This document shows positions 1 through 10,610 of a stretch of DNA of 64,000 nucleotides, one piece after another (position 1 is the first letter of the stretch; each line of letters opens with the position of its first letter). Where the stretch lies: NCBI GenBank assembly GCA_963281255.1, contig OY725490.1:558001-622000 (forward strand), written 5' to 3'. Made by a program: the position numbers and the translations under genes. This DNA comes from Aphrocallistes beatrix. Taxonomy: Eukaryota; Porifera; Hexactinellida; Sceptrulophora; Aphrocallistidae. The notes beneath the pieces are model-generated. The model did not search any database, was not told the DNA's origin, and saw only the letters and a program-made list of their open reading frames with translations.

Positions 1-290
1 CCATGAAGCAGGTTTTAAGAGAACAGCTTAGTATTATGTAGTCATGACAAATTAACTAATATTAGCTGAACCTATCTATCAAAATCATTTCGAATCGAAT
101 TGATTGAAGAAATTGCAAGGCACATAAAGTTAATAATGGCTTGTGGGAGTCTTTTGGAGTCTTAACAGACAATATGAATTATCCCATGCAGAAGATTCAT
201 TAATGGAACTTCAAAATGAAAAGATATAAGATATTTAATATATATCAGTACAATTAATCCTAATATTGATCCTTTTCAGTTCTTCAAACT
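1..290. repeat. Dispersed repeat fragment
   Basis: Positions about 85-290 match 9655-9825 closely (same order of words such as GCAAGGCACA, GTGGGAGTCTT and CCTTTTCAGTTCTTC). Positions 1-50 resemble 8895-8935. No coding potential was seen. It appears to be part of a larger interspersed element whose other copy (8895-9830) is split by younger insertions. Confidence 0.6.
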
Positions 291-870
291 ACGTCTTGAG
301 TCATTTCATTGTAACGAATTTCTATTGCGCTGTAGCACTATATATAACAACGACCTTTACATACATTCATAGTGTCAAATGTGAGAAATTGTATACTTAA
401 ATACAGACTACAGGAATTTGAATGGATATTCAGATTTGATCAGACAATACTCAATGAGACAAATTGTGGAGTTTTGAAGTATCGGCTCCACCATTACGAA
501 CCTCGACTGCTAGGGTAACTCCAGTTAGAATCCAGTTAGAATCCAGTTAGAATCACTGCAAGCACAAATAGTAACATAAACATCAGAATAGATTTAGCTG
601 GTTAATGCTAGTTGCTTATACGCACTGATGTAAACGAACAAAGTTCTCAGCAACAGACACTGAGTCTAAGACAAATAAATGTTCTAATCTCTCTTATCTT
701 CAACTATTGCATTGTAATACTGCACAGTACTGTTACGTGTAACTAATCAGGTTGTATAGGAGGAGTTAGTGGTAGTAGTGTAAAGAAATGTGATATCATA
801 ACATGTTGTAGTTATGATGGAAGAAGAATATGAGATCTTCCATAGACATCTAAGAATGAAAATGCCTTAA
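290..870. repeat. Composite dispersed repeat with a decayed copy of the 11.2-kb peptide ORF
   Basis: Positions 290-600 are homologous to 10985-11440. Positions 610-870 are homologous to 4335-4600 and, inverted, to 44620-44890. On the minus strand 480-600 resembles the N-terminal part of the small ORF at 11211-11426, but an 11-bp unit (TTAGAATCCAG) is tandemly repeated there and the C-terminal part is missing, so this copy is not functional. Confidence 0.6.
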
Positions 871-1014
871 ATTACACTACACATTGTGCGGTAACTAATG
901 TTCAGAGGATGCAATGTCCGAGCGACGAAATGTCCAGTGACGAAATGTCTGAGCGACGAAGTTTCCGAGCAAGGAAATGTCCGTACTCGAGGAGTGCTAC
1001 TATTCAAGTATATA

Positions 1015-1210
1015 AGGTAACAGGGTATTAAACAGCCCTCCAGAGATATGCTCTTAATCTAGAACCCATCAATTTTTATACGGCGAATTCGATAAATAGC
1101 ATTATAATATAGAGGAATTTGGGTAATATTCTAAAATCTCACGCTCCTAAACAATTTAGGACTTAAAGTCATACGCCTAAAGGGGAGTTTCGCGATCCTA
1201 GGCAATTCCT
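1015..1210 (+). repeat. Dispersed repeat family 'CAGCCCTCCAGAGATA'
   Basis: Starts near GGGTATTA-CAGCCCTCCAGAG and ends near CGCCTAAAGG...CGCGATCCTAG. Related copies: 4250-4290 (partial), 21483-21985 (interrupted by an hAT-like MITE), 30860-31145 (interrupted by a piggyBac-like MITE), and inverted fragments near 15885-15955 and 44090-44160. It is older than the MITEs that interrupt it. Confidence 0.6.
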
Positions 1211-1298
1211 AGTCCGGTATAATCTACACGTCAGACAGGTAGGATAAAGGAGTGCTTTGCGTGCGTAAGTACCTCTGCACTGGGGCTATAATATGTAC

Positions 1299-1650
1299 AA
1301 GCGCGCTTCGCTTGCTTACGCTGCGCGGCTTGCGGACACTTCGTGTCAGCAGAGTCGCCCTACGGGCGCCTGAAGTTACTCAATCTAACATATTTTGGGA
1401 ATTTTTTCCTTTATATAAATATTGTAAACAAAGGTTAACGAATAGTTTCTCATATGGATCCGAAGATATAATATTCGAAATCTACAGCACTAAAAACCCC
1501 ATGTCAACTGTTGGAAGCTAGCCTCTAGCATATTTTTGAGATTTGTATATTTTCTAATGTAAACTATCTAATGTAAACAAAAGTAAACAAATAACTTGAA
1601 AATATGTATATAAAGGTGTGAAAATATGTATATAAATTCTTTGAAATATA
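1299..1650 (-). mobile_element. Helitron-like element, 3' end at 1299 (inverted)
   Basis: Read on the minus strand it ends in the hairpin-like CAAGCG-AAGCG-CGCTTG followed by T. The same terminus occurs at 6215, 8640, 10610, 55673 and, inverted, at 9149, 45392 and 62041. The body carries the GTAAACAAAAGTAAACAAAT words shared with 9947-10610. The 5' limit is uncertain. Confidence 0.55.
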
Positions 1651-1685
1651 CTTTTCTAAATGGGTGGTCTGATGCATGTTACGTA

Positions 1686-1844
1686 CAGTGGAATTTGCTT
1701 ATTAGCAATATTGCTCTATTTGCAACCAATTTTCAGGTCCCAGCTGAAGATTTTGTATTAATTATGTTCCTTATTAGCAACTTCGCGTATTAGCAACCAT
1801 TTTATGAGCAAAACTCGAGTTGCTAGCGAAAGCGAATTCCACTG
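1686..1844. mobile_element. pogo/Tigger-like MITE (CAGTGGAATT family)
   Basis: Terminal inverted repeats CAGTGGAATTTGCTT / AGCGAATTCCACTG are flanked by TA on both sides, the target-site duplication of the Tc1-mariner-pogo superfamily. Sister copies lie at 18857-18941 and 29724-29865. It encodes no protein. Confidence 0.7.
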
Positions 1845-1849
1845 TAGTT

Positions 1850-2074
1850 ACTTTAAAAAGAACCAAAATCTATGGCAGATAGATGTACTATTTATATATT
1901 GAACAGTGACCCTGTGAAGTCTGTGCCACACCCGTGTTAGAACACTACCGCCGTTCCTGATTCGATGTTGTAAAATTATTCTATAATTAGAGTTTAAATA
2001 AGAAATCGAATGTAATAGTTTACTTATTTAATATTATAATCACACAAATAAATGAAAAAAAACATAAAAATAAT
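1850..2074. other. 3' flank of the 2.1-kb NHL gene, nothing recognised
   Basis: AT-rich sequence without homology to other parts of the window that I could find. It presumably contains the 3' UTR and polyadenylation site of the minus-strand gene that ends at 2075. Confidence 0.4.
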
Positions 2075-3253
2075 TTAATAGAAGTTTAATTTACCATTAG
2101 AAAAATCAGCACAAATAATGACATTATCAGGAGTTACTGCTATTCCTGTAGGATTATAATCACACTCAATACTATGAATTAACAGACCTTTTAATGTGTA
2201 TATTTGTATTATTTTACCCGACCAATCACTAATTAGAATATTATTAAACTTATCTAAACATAGAAATATGCTATCAGTTCCATCTCTCAAGTTTATAATA
2301 CTATTCAGTAAATCTCCTAACTTAGAAAATACATGTACATTATGATGTTTACTGCTATCAGCTACAAACACTTTATTATTATTTACTTTAACATCTCTTG
2401 GCTTTACTAACTTCTTATTTCCTAATACTCTAATAAATTTAAGATCTAAGCTTAGCACTACTATTCTATTATTCATACAATCTGCTACAAACACTTCATT
2501 ACTGCCTACTGTTATACCATATGGATAATTAAGTTCTAACTCACTCTTACATTCTAATTTATAGTTTTGTGTTGCATATTTTAGGACTTTATTCAGAGAA
2601 TAATCAGTTACAAACAACCAATCATTATATAGACCTATGGAGTAAGGCCTATCTAACTCTCTCTTACCAATTTCTCTAATGAACTGACCCTCCCAACTAA
2701 ATAACTGAATTCTACTATTCCCCATGTCAGCTATGAATATATTTCCACTCTCACCTAACACTACACCATATGGATAATGTAGTTCACCCTCCCCTTTCCC
2801 TTCCTTACCAATAGACCTAATATAGCATAGTTTGGAGGTGTATGTTTCAGCTGAGTAGTCTAGTGCTCCAAACCTCTCTATCTGATCTCGTAGCTCATCA
2901 AGATGAGATGTGTTGAGTTGAGGAGGCGTAGGGATGGGATTTGGGTGTTCGTATTCTTCTTTCTTTGCCGTCCAGTATTTAATCGTCTCTTCGTCAACTT
3001 TTGAAAAGGGGCGATTAGCGTTCTTCTCTTTCATCTCTCTGATCTGTTTTTCAAGGCTTTCGAGATATTCGGTTCGCTCTGTTTCTTTGAGGTTATAATC
3101 ATTTCTTATCTTGCAAATCTGCTCAATCAGTTGGTCCCTCTTCTCTATCAGTTGCTGTATCAGAGAGTTGAAGGTTGTCCTTACTGATATTTCAACAGTA
3201 TCCAATGATTCAGGTTCAAGTTCTGGTATTTCCTGTGAATATTTAGCTGCCAT
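2075..3253 (-). CDS. Coiled-coil NHL-repeat beta-propeller protein (single exon)
   Basis: Uninterrupted frame of 392 codons. Residues about 18-130 are charged and heptad-like (FNSLIQQLIEKRDQLIEQI, YLESLEKQIREMKEK) and predict a coiled coil. Residues about 145-390 contain NHL-type blades, seen as recurring G.....PYG and V/IFVAD..N.RI...S motifs (GVVLGESGNIFIADMGNSRI; NEVFVADCMNNRIVVLSLD), probably six in all. The frame is open upstream to an ATG at 3337. I prefer the ATG at 3253 because its context (AAGATGG) is strong, that at 3337 is weak, and the protein-like composition begins there. This is the TRIM/NHL layout without RING or B-box zinc fingers, so a ubiquitin-ligase role is not supported; it is more likely a scaffold that binds protein or RNA through the propeller. 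No TATA box like that of the short NHL genes was seen upstream. Exact function unknown. Confidence 0.82.
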   Translation of the reverse strand: MAAKYSQEIPELEPESLDTVEISVRTTFNSLIQQLIEKRDQLIEQICKIRNDYNLKETERTEYLESLEKQIREMKEKNANRPFSKVDEETIKYWTAKKEEYEHPNPIPTPPQLNTSHLDELRDQIERFGALDYSAETYTSKLCYIRSIGKEGKGEGELHYPYGVVLGESGNIFIADMGNSRIQLFSWEGQFIREIGKRELDRPYSIGLYNDWLFVTDYSLNKVLKYATQNYKLECKSELELNYPYGITVGSNEVFVADCMNNRIVVLSLDLKFIRVLGNKKLVKPRDVKVNNNKVFVADSSKHHNVHVFSKLGDLLNSIINLRDGTDSIFLCLDKFNNILISDWSGKIIQIYTLKGLLIHSIECDYNPTGIAVTPDNVIICADFSNGKLNFY

Positions 3254-3349
3254 CTTGATTCGTCGCTTGTTTGATAAAATTGTTAAATTGTTTACTGAGT
3301 GTATATTTATATCAGATGAGAAGTGTGTTGGTATCATGAGCTAATAGTG

Positions 3350-3925
3350 TGTGTTGTGTCGTAGTGAGAGGGAGAGACTGATTAGAGAATGACTGGTAGG
3401 TTTGTGGCTAGTTTCCTTGAAGCAGGAGTGTGTCATGTTTCTGAAAGGATATCTCTTTGTGGACTTTACACTCAGAAATGACTTTCAATGTTCTCTACTT
3501 TTCAGCTAGATTTGACTATATTTGGAACAAAAATGGTTCATGAGTATTTTGCTAATCCTGCAAATTCAGCAAAATTCCTTAACACTACATCTTCCCCGAA
3601 ATAGTGCTGGATTTATTAGCTTTGTGAATTTTGTTATCGGTTAATATTGTTGAATTCATTTATTCACAATCTGAATTTTTTACTACAATTAATCTTTCAG
3701 GATATGTCCGATTCAGTCATTATCATCACACTTTCTGTACAGTGATGTGTGGTATGAGGCACTCTGAGAAGATGTGCTACATTACTGACTCTATCGATAT
3801 GGCAGATGTACGAAGTTCAAACGTACATACATTTTTCAATGTGATCTAATGGCCAATTTGCACACACTCCGAAAGTGGCACAGTGTGATATTATTATTTT
3901 CTAGGAAAATAATGAGAGAAATTCC
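3350..3925. other. 5' flank of NHL gene, nothing recognised
   Basis: No conserved coding frame, no splice-linked exon and no clear repeat match. Presumably promoter and 5' leader for the minus-strand gene at 2075-3253. Confidence 0.4.
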
Positions 3926-3929
3926 GGGT

Positions 3930-4245
3930 TGCCGTAGGAATGCAAATGACATTCCCATATGGGATGGGAATGTCCTTAAGTCTTGGGTATTCCCACATGT
4001 GGGAATCTGTGGGAGTTTATGGGTTTCTGTGGATATTCTTTCAGAATTTATGTGGGAATGAGATGGGAATTGTGTTGAAATTCAAGGCAACCTTAGGACG
4101 TACCCTGCGCGAAACGGAAAAAGTACGTACTGAACGAGTTGTGATAAAACATAGGAATCGACACAATTAATGCATTTTGATTCAGAGAAATGAGTGCGTA
4201 CTAACCATTCGTCTTATCCCGAGTACGTACTAGCTGAATTCTAGT
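3930..4245. repeat. Decayed MITE remnants
   Basis: Positions 3930-4065 carry GGGTTGCCGT and repeated CCCATATGGGA/TTCCCACATGTGGG words, a fragment of the hAT-like family complete at 14462-14767. Positions 4080-4245 match the pogo-like CAGTAGAACTCGG family (TTTGATTCAGAGAAATGAG, CTTATCCCGAGTAC). Both lack intact termini. Confidence 0.55.
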
Positions 4246-4249
4246 TAGG

Positions 4250-4600
4250 GTATTACACAGCCCTCCAGAGATACGCTCATAATCTTCATATGCTTAATTC
4301 ATATGCTTAATACTTAATAATAATAAGCTGGTTAGACACACTAACGTGAAAGAACAAAGTTCTCAGCAACACACACTGAGTCTAAGACAAATAAAATGCT
4401 CTAATCTTTCTTATCTTCAACTATTGCATTGTAATACAGCACAGTGTTGTTACGTATAACTAATCAGGTTGCATAGGAGGAGTTAGTGGTAGCAGTGTAA
4501 AGACATGTGATATCACAAAATGTTGTAATTATGATGGAAGAAGAATATGAGATCTTTCATAGATATCCAAGAATGTAAATGCATTGCTAAACTAAGGTAA
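4250..4600 (+). repeat. Second copy of the 610-870 repeat
   Basis: Closely similar to 610-870 in the same orientation and to 44620-44890 inverted (words TTCTCAGCAACA, GACAAATAAA and AGGAGGAGTTAGTGGTAG). Preceded by a short piece of the CAGCCCTCCAGAG repeat. No frame is conserved across the three copies. Confidence 0.65.
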
Positions 4601-4791
4601 TCATAAGTAAGATAAAACAGAGAGATATAAATTTCTCTAGGATTATTGTCTGATGTGGAAATAAATGAGATAAAAAATTGAAATAAACAAAATAGTAGCA
4701 AACATCAAGAATACAAGCTGTGGGTCATAATATATTAGTAATTCAGTCATTACATAAATCGAGAGGAAATAGATAGAGAGGTTGAGGTTGA

Positions 4792-5070
4792 ATGGCGGAC
4801 ATTTCGTCTCTGAACATTAGTTGTCGGACAACGAGTAGCGGAATTTTCGTTCCATGAAATATATATTTCGCACTACTTATTTCTCAATCAAAAGCCCTCA
4901 TTCTCACCCTATTTTTCAAACATACTCCACTCCAAAATCCTGAACTTCCATTCTTCTCTTTATTACCAGTTTGTTCTAGTCTCTGATTAATGAGGCAAAT
5001 TCCCGTGAAAAAGAGACGAAATTACGCTACACAGTTGCGGTAACTAATATCCGGTGAGGAAATGTCCGCT
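4792..5070. mobile_element. MITE of the CGGACACTTCGTCG family, degenerate
   Basis: Begins GCGGACATTTCGTC and ends GAGGAAATGTCCGC. The interior shares CTCAATCAAAAGCC, ACATACTCCACTCCAAAA and TAATGAG words with the intact copies at 58138-58347 and 59368-59652. Confidence 0.6.
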
Positions 5071-5339
5071 TACCGTTGTAGTTATCTGCTAAAGATACAA
5101 ACACAATAATGTACCACTCTAAACCTAGCTAACACAGAGTCAACCTATATCCTCATTATTAAAACTAGAATAATGTTGTATATACTCGTATATATTATAA
5201 GTGAATAATATTCATATAAACATTCAATCAAAATTTAATCTTTTTAACACCAAAATGGTTGAGTTATGGTCGAAAAACTGAAATTTCTAAAAAGTTTCCG
5301 CCACTGCTCTATTTCCCAGCATCACAGCTACCAGGCTTC

Positions 5340-5712
5340 AAACCTGGAGGGTCGCCCCCGTCCCAAGGTACACTAGAAAGAAGCATAGAAAATAGACAAT
5401 AACTTACTCACTTCTTTTTATGTCATTTCATCCAAAATATCAACAGAAGCTCCACAGTTCAGATTTATTCCACTCACACACAGCACTGAAAAGCATGTAG
5501 CAGCTGGAGACAGTTATCTCTGTCGCGAGGATGTGTCTTCTGATCCTGAGCAGAGCTCCCAGTGGACTGACACAGACGCAGAAGAGGAAGGACGTCAGTG
5601 ATGGCGGTAGACAGAAAGACACAGAGTAGGCAGGAGGAACTGAGAGCTCAGACACTACGTAAAGACCAGCAATGGTTCTGTTCTGAGATGAGAGAAACCG
5701 AGCAGACTTCAA
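5340..5712 (-). repeat. Copy 1 of a three-copy exon-like module (unresolved)
   Basis: Homologous to 39440-39660 and 48460-48680 on the plus strand. In the frame open here and at 48.5 kb it would encode a hydrophobic, Cys-containing stretch (FLFCVCVSPLGALLRIRR). The copy at 39.5 kb has a TGA and a 1-nt deletion in that frame. A GTGAGT donor-like site after the module is kept in all three copies. It could be an exon of a gene duplicated with the NHL units, or a repeat with a chance ORF. Function unknown. Confidence 0.4.
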
Positions 5713-6135
5713 CGCGTTGATAGCACAGTATCTGTTCTATCCTGTTCATAGCAACGCATCTGTAGATAAGGAATGTGATTATGAAAAGAAACATAATAAA
5801 TAAAACATTAATTACAAAAATTCAAAGAGTAAATAGACATTCATACATCAAAAGTAAATTAAAAACCATGGATTCAAACATTTGTTAAATAACACCACAG
5901 TTCTGTTATGCAATATTTGTCCATGTTACAAATAGGTTCCACTCGGAACAAATTTGTTATAAATTAATCAATCTACAAGCTTGTTCTTGGATAAATTAAC
6001 GGATATAATTTGGATATAATACTTCACATTTTGATAGAGGATTTCGTATCGAGTAAAATGAAATCTTATATCAAGTGAATTATTACTCAATATTAATTTG
6101 AGCATTAGAGCAGTTATCTCCCTTAGAATTAAACC
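5713..6135. other. Gene-less stretch, nothing recognised
   Basis: AT-rich; no open frame with protein-like composition and no repeat match noticed. Confidence 0.4.
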
Positions 6136-6139
6136 ATGT

Positions 6140-6216
6140 TACTTCAGGAGCCCAGAAGGCGCCTCCGGCGGACACAAAGTATCCGCCAGCCGCGCAGCGC
6201 AAGCAAGCGAAGCGCG
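6140..6216 (+). mobile_element. Helitron-like 3' end
   Basis: GGCGCCTCCGGCGGACA... followed by CAAGCGAAGCGCGCTTG and then T. This is the same 3' terminus as the longer copies at 9947-10610 and 54590-55673; the body is missing. Confidence 0.5.
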
Positions 6217-6535
6217 CTTGTCTATATTATTCACAGTGGATTTTTCCAATCAATCATTCGTTTCTACATTTCATAATTATCAATCAGTGCCACTTTATTC
6301 CACATACATCCATTTTAACCACTATACATGATAGCAATGAATTACCTATTGTAGCTCAGGCAGATAGGATTATTATTTGAGTTGTGTAATTTAAAAAATA
6401 TGTTCAACTACGGAAGTTGGAAAGTGTGGTTTCCAAATATTAAGTCATACTTTCAGTATCTGTTAGTATTCAAATGCATTGTTTTCATAGAAAGATCTAA
6501 ATTAGTTCAAATATTTTTGTCCAGTTGGAGTATAT

Positions 6536-6775
6536 ACATCTTAAGACCAACTCCTCCACAAACAGCTGATACAGTGACACATGCTCCTCTGATGACGTCA
6601 GAGACTACTCGTGACTATCCTCAGGTCTGTAGACACGGTAACAGAGTAGGAGACTATTGGTTTGTGAGTGCTGTAGAATCAGGAATTGATTATCAGTGCT
6701 ACATTCTGTCATTCTTGGTGATAGAAGTGGGATGGAGTTATGCAACCATATTTCCACATAATAGTGAATGGTGAT
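6536..6775 (-). repeat. Inverted copy of the module downstream of the 52.0-kb NHL gene
   Basis: The reverse complement matches 53040-53200 (ACAGCACTCACAAACCAAT, TGTTACCGTGTCTACAGAC, GTGTCACTGTATCAGCTG), with about 40 extra bases in the middle. It lies just 3' of the minus-strand NHL pseudogene, in the same relative place as its partner, so gene and module moved together. Confidence 0.6.
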
Positions 6776-6853
6776 CAGGTAAAATTAGAATATAGATATT
6801 AAATTTTAATTAGAAACAAAATAGAAACCAACAAATAATGACAGAAAACACAT

Positions 6854-7707
6854 TTATAGAGAAGAAAATATTTGAAGTCCGTAGTTAAGGTTATAGGACA
6901 CAGTAACTAAGTTTTGATTTGAAGTCAGAGCTAATCCTTGAGGATAATAAAACATTCCTACTTGGTTTCCATATTCCCCTATCGTGTGGAGGAGATCCTT
7001 CGTTTGAGAATATTTTGATCTGGGCATTCTGGCAATCGCTGATAAATAGATCATTTTGGGCGCTAAGACAGAAGAAGTGGGTTATAGATACCTGCATTCC
7101 TTCACCACAAGTGATTAGAGCGTAATTTATGTCCGGTATGAGTAAATACATGTACACAAGGGGAATCACCGGGACAAAGCACGTACATTTCTGTCGTTAA
7201 TTTTAGGTCATAAGGTCTGTGTATGGATGGATGTGTCACCTCTCTTATCGGATGTAGAGAGCTATCTAGTATTTGGATTCTGTTGTTGTTTGTATCAGCT
7301 ATGTAGACATCTCCATTAGCAGAGATGGATAGTTGGCTGGGTTCATCAAACTGTCCAATACCAGACCCAATGCTCCCTAGCCTAGCCACCAGACGGAGGT
7401 CAGCTTCTATTTTCAAGTGGAACACAGCGTGAACCATATCGTCTGTTACATACAGGTTATTTCCGTGTATGGCGATACCCCATAATGCTTTCATGTACTC
7501 GTGAGTGTACCTATTTAGAAACTCGCCAAACTCTGAAAATATAGACACTCTCGGGAAATTAAAACCTCCTTCAGTGACATATATGTAGTTAGTGGCAGGG
7601 TCTATTGCGACACCAATAGGACACCAGAGTTCACCAGGAGCTTGACCTCTCTTCGCAACAGCTGTTAAGTGGTCCACTGGCTGTGAGTCGGGAAATGCTA
7701 AAGCCAT
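6854..7707 (-). pseudogene. Short NHL-family gene with two frameshifts
   Basis: Aligns end to end with the intact 286-codon NHL genes at 38.4-52.9 kb, starting MALAFPDSQPVDHLTAV at 7707 and ending LQIFSSL at 6854. Two 2-bp deletions break the frame: near 7107 (after GHKLRS) and near 6992 (in the SNEGS...HTIGEYG stretch). One codon is also lost near 7196 (TTEM for TTEEM). The remaining codons still read like the family, so decay is recent. Promoter and 3' module are retained. Two sequencing errors are possible but less likely than decay. Confidence 0.8.
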
Positions 7708-7769
7708 TCTACTCAACTTGGACGATTCTAATTGGATAGTATTATGAATGAACAAGAGTCACGTAAGGC

Positions 7770-7777
7770 TATTTATA
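7770..7777 (-). promoter_or_regulatory. TATA box of the NHL pseudogene
   Basis: TATAAATA on the minus strand, 70 bp before the ATG, within the conserved block (GAGTTACTGG...TATAAATAGCCTTAC) found before every short NHL gene in the window. Confidence 0.65.
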
Positions 7778-7779
7778 TT

Positions 7780-8450
7780 GGGACAATGCACCAGTAACTC
7801 AGAGATCAGGTTACGAATGGTAATAATTAACAATTCTATTCCATTTTAATATTACTTGGGGTATTAACAAATTCTCATTCCAGATCTGTATCTCATAGGA
7901 GAGTGAAAGAGAATATTTTCGATTTAATCATTGTATTTTTAGGGATTAGTTTTCAATTTGTTGTGCAATATTTTTCTATGATAGACAATTATCGTGGTTC
8001 CACCATTATATTTTTGTACATCGGTTTAGAGTAATATCGAAAATTACATTTTAAATGACACTTGGTTACTTCAAACGAATACGAATACTGATAATATTCG
8101 GTTCCAAACCGAATATCAACTATTTGACAAATAGTATTTGGTCTAACCGAATATTGAACTATTCGGTTGCAACCTTGCTTAAAACTAACTTAAGGTTTTT
8201 TAAAAACATAGAGTGAGATCAATGAAAGGTTAAATAATTAATCTGAGAAGTGAATAGGTGTTCAATAAAGTTGTTCGTAATGAAAAGACATCCTGCGACT
8301 TTTAATCAATTTGGGGAATTTTGACAATAAAAAAATGGGATAAAAGTGGCATAAACCTTTTCTAAACACATAAGTCCTCCAGCCTAAACCTAGCCAACCC
8401 AGAGAAGTCAACCTAAATCCTCACTATTAAAACTCGATTAATGTTGAAAT
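7780..8450 (-). repeat. Upstream half of the NHL duplication unit (inverted)
   Basis: Positions 7800-8030 match the sequence upstream of the 38.4, 47.4 and 50.4-kb NHL genes. Positions 8225-8440 match that upstream of the 45.9 and 52.0-kb genes (TTAAAAGTCGCAGGAT, GGTTTATGCCACTTTTAT). An AACCGAATA-rich hAT-like fragment (about 8080-8175) sits between them. Confidence 0.6.
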
Positions 8451-8900
8451 ATGTGTATATATATTGAAATATATAACGATTTTATCTCAGAAACTACCTG
8501 GCACAGAAAGCTGATTTTGGCATATGGGAGCCTTTTGGCTATGGCTTCACTAAGTTCAGATCTCAGACGAAAATGTCGACTCATTATGGAATTATGACCT
8601 CATTGTAACCTTTCACCTTGAGTAAGTGAAGCGCGCTTGTGATAATGAGTTGATGCGTATAATCCGAGGAAGGATCGGTTTGATCTACAATTACTCAGAA
8701 CTGAAGTACAAGGGAACCCCAAAATAAGAATCAAAGGGACTATCTTCAACTAGAATCTGTGGGTTTCTGTGGGAATTATATTTGAACGACTCACACTATT
8801 TCACTCGAGCAACGTTAACATCAATCGAGGTATGTTTGTGTACTAAATCAATCAGGTTTGCATTTTGAAAGGGTATACAGCTTTTATTGGCATCCATGGA
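8450..8900. repeat. Dispersed repeat also at 45.3-45.56 kb
   Basis: Blocks around 8480-8700 match 45340-45560 inverted (words AGGCTCCCACATGCCAAAA and TCTCCTCGGATT). A Helitron-like GAAGCGCGCTTG terminus lies at about 8640. No genes. Confidence 0.5.
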
Positions 8901-8953
8901 GCATGTTTTTAGAGAACAGGTTTAGTATTATCACAATCTGCCTGTAATATATA

Positions 8954-9141
8954 CAGTCGACTCCGCTTAATAGGGCCACATCGGTCAGAGGACATTTTGG
9001 CTCGATTAAGCGGAGAACCCTATTAACTGAAAATATTTTGTATTAGCTTCTATGTGTGAGAGCTATTCTGGTCCTACCAAAAGTGGCCCGATTAAGCGGC
9101 TGACCCGATTAAACAGTGGCCCTATTAAGCGGAGTCAACTG
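8954..9141. mobile_element. pogo/Tigger-like MITE (CAGTCGACTCCGCTTAATAG family)
   Basis: Inverted termini CAGTCGACTCCGCTTAATAG / CTATTAAGCGGAGTCAACTG are flanked by TA. Related copies at 27745-27900 and 36529-36620. The CAGT-N4-CTCGCTTAA type of terminus is typical of pogo/Tigger elements. Confidence 0.7.
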
Positions 9142-9148
9142 TATATAC

Positions 9149-9230
9149 AAGCGCGCTTCGCTTGCTTGCGCTGCACGGCTGCCGGACACTCCCTTCGGTC
9201 GCCTGGGGTCACATTGGTTAATTATAAGGG
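9149..9230 (-). mobile_element. Helitron-like 3' terminus, inverted
   Basis: CAAGCGCGCTTCGCTTGCTT directly follows the TATA next to the pogo-like MITE. Read on the minus strand the element ends CGCGCTTG followed by T. Confidence 0.5.
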
Positions 9231-9616
9231 AGATAGCATCTCTAAATATGTCCATCTTAGTGTTAAAATCGACATCACTCGAAAAATCACCAAATTTGAA
9301 AATTTTTGATGAGTAATGATGACGTCATAACAAAGTGATGAGTCATCATTTTTTGATGATAGCTGCATAATGTGTGAGATATGTTAGTATACATATTCTA
9401 TTAAAATTTCAGCCTTCTATCTCCTATAATGGCTGAGTTATGCTCGAATAACTCAGTTGCTTAACTTTTAAAAATGTTACAATGACGTCATAATTCCATG
9501 ATGAGTCGACATTTTGCTCTGAGCTCAGAACTTACTGGAGCCATAGCCAAAAGACTCCCACATGCCAAAAATTAGCTTTCTAGGATCAGCAGTTTCTTCA
9601 ATCAATTCGTTACATA

Positions 9617-9655
9617 TAGTATATATATATATATATACGTATATATATATGTTGT
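9617..9655. repeat. (TA)n microsatellite
   Basis: Interrupted run of AT/TA dinucleotides with one CG step. Confidence 0.8.
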
Positions 9656-9946
9656 GAATTTATTGAAGAAACTGCAAGGCACAGAAAGCATATTTTTGGC
9701 ATGTGGGAGTCTTATCAAAAGTCTGGATTATCCCATGTGGAGTATTCATTACTTCAAAATGAAAAGTTAGATAAAATACATCTCAGTACAATTGATCCTA
9801 ATACTGATCCTTTTCAGTTCTTCGAAAAGCTAGGACAAACAACCACAAACAGATAACAGATTCGGGTTCGTTTTTCTGATTCTGAGAGTTTGGCCCAATT
9901 ACAACTGTGCCACAAACACACACATCAACTGAACTTTATTTATAAA

Positions 9947-10610
9947 TCTTATATATTAAAATGCTAGGATTTTTGTGTTTATGTGTTTGTCCGAATTGAT
10001 TGAAGAATTGGGAAGTCATAAAAAGATTATCTGCATATTTTCACACCTTTATATACATACTACTTTCACACCATTTGATGAATTTTGAAAATAATGCTAG
10101 AGATTAGCTTCCAACGGTTGACATGGATTTTTTAGGGGTGAAGATTTCGAATATCATATTTTCGAGTAAGTTTGATAATTAATTTGTTTACTTTTGTTTA
10201 CAATAGAAACATAAAGTAAACAAATCTCAAAAATATGCTAGAAACTTGCTTTAAACTGTTGACATGGGGTTTTCAGGGGTGAAGATTTTGAATATCATAT
10301 TTTCAGATCTATATGATAAATTATTTGTTTACTTTTGTTTACAATAGATACTAAAGTAAACAAATTACAAAAATAGGCTAGAGACTAGCTTCTAACGGTT
10401 GACATTGGGTTTTTAGCAGCTGTAGATTTCGAATATTATATCTTCGGATCCATATGAAAAAAATATTCGTTAACCTTTGTTTACAATATTTATATAAAAT
10501 AAAAAAATTCCCAAAATAGGTTAGATTGAATAACTTCAGGCGCCCGCAGGGCGACTCTGTGGACACGAAGTGTCCGCAAGCCGCGCAGCGCAAGCAAGCG
10601 AAGCTCGCTT
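9947..10610 (+). mobile_element. Helitron-like non-autonomous element, about 664 bp
   Basis: Begins TCTTATATATTAAAA after an A and ends CAAGCGAAGCTCGCTTG before a T, with no target duplication. That matches Helitron insertion (TC start, terminal hairpin, A^T target), but the last bases are CTTG rather than the usual CTRR. The interior has three diverged copies of a block of about 115 bp (GTTTACTTTTGTTTACAATAGA... and ...GTTGACATGGGGTTTT). No Rep/helicase is encoded. Confidence 0.6.

Noticed and set aside
5440..5712. 90-codon ORF as a membrane-protein gene
   Set aside because: Its homologues at 39.5 and 48.5 kb do not keep the frame; kept only as an unresolved module.
6382..6774. 130-codon plus-strand ORF
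   Set aside because: It overlaps the inverted module homologous to 53040-53200, and the frame is not conserved there.
9305..9360. ATGACGTCAT palindromes as CREB sites
   Set aside because: The word recurs mainly inside dispersed repeats (9317, 9483, 26812, 43347, 43997, 45421), so repeat copying explains it better than regulation.
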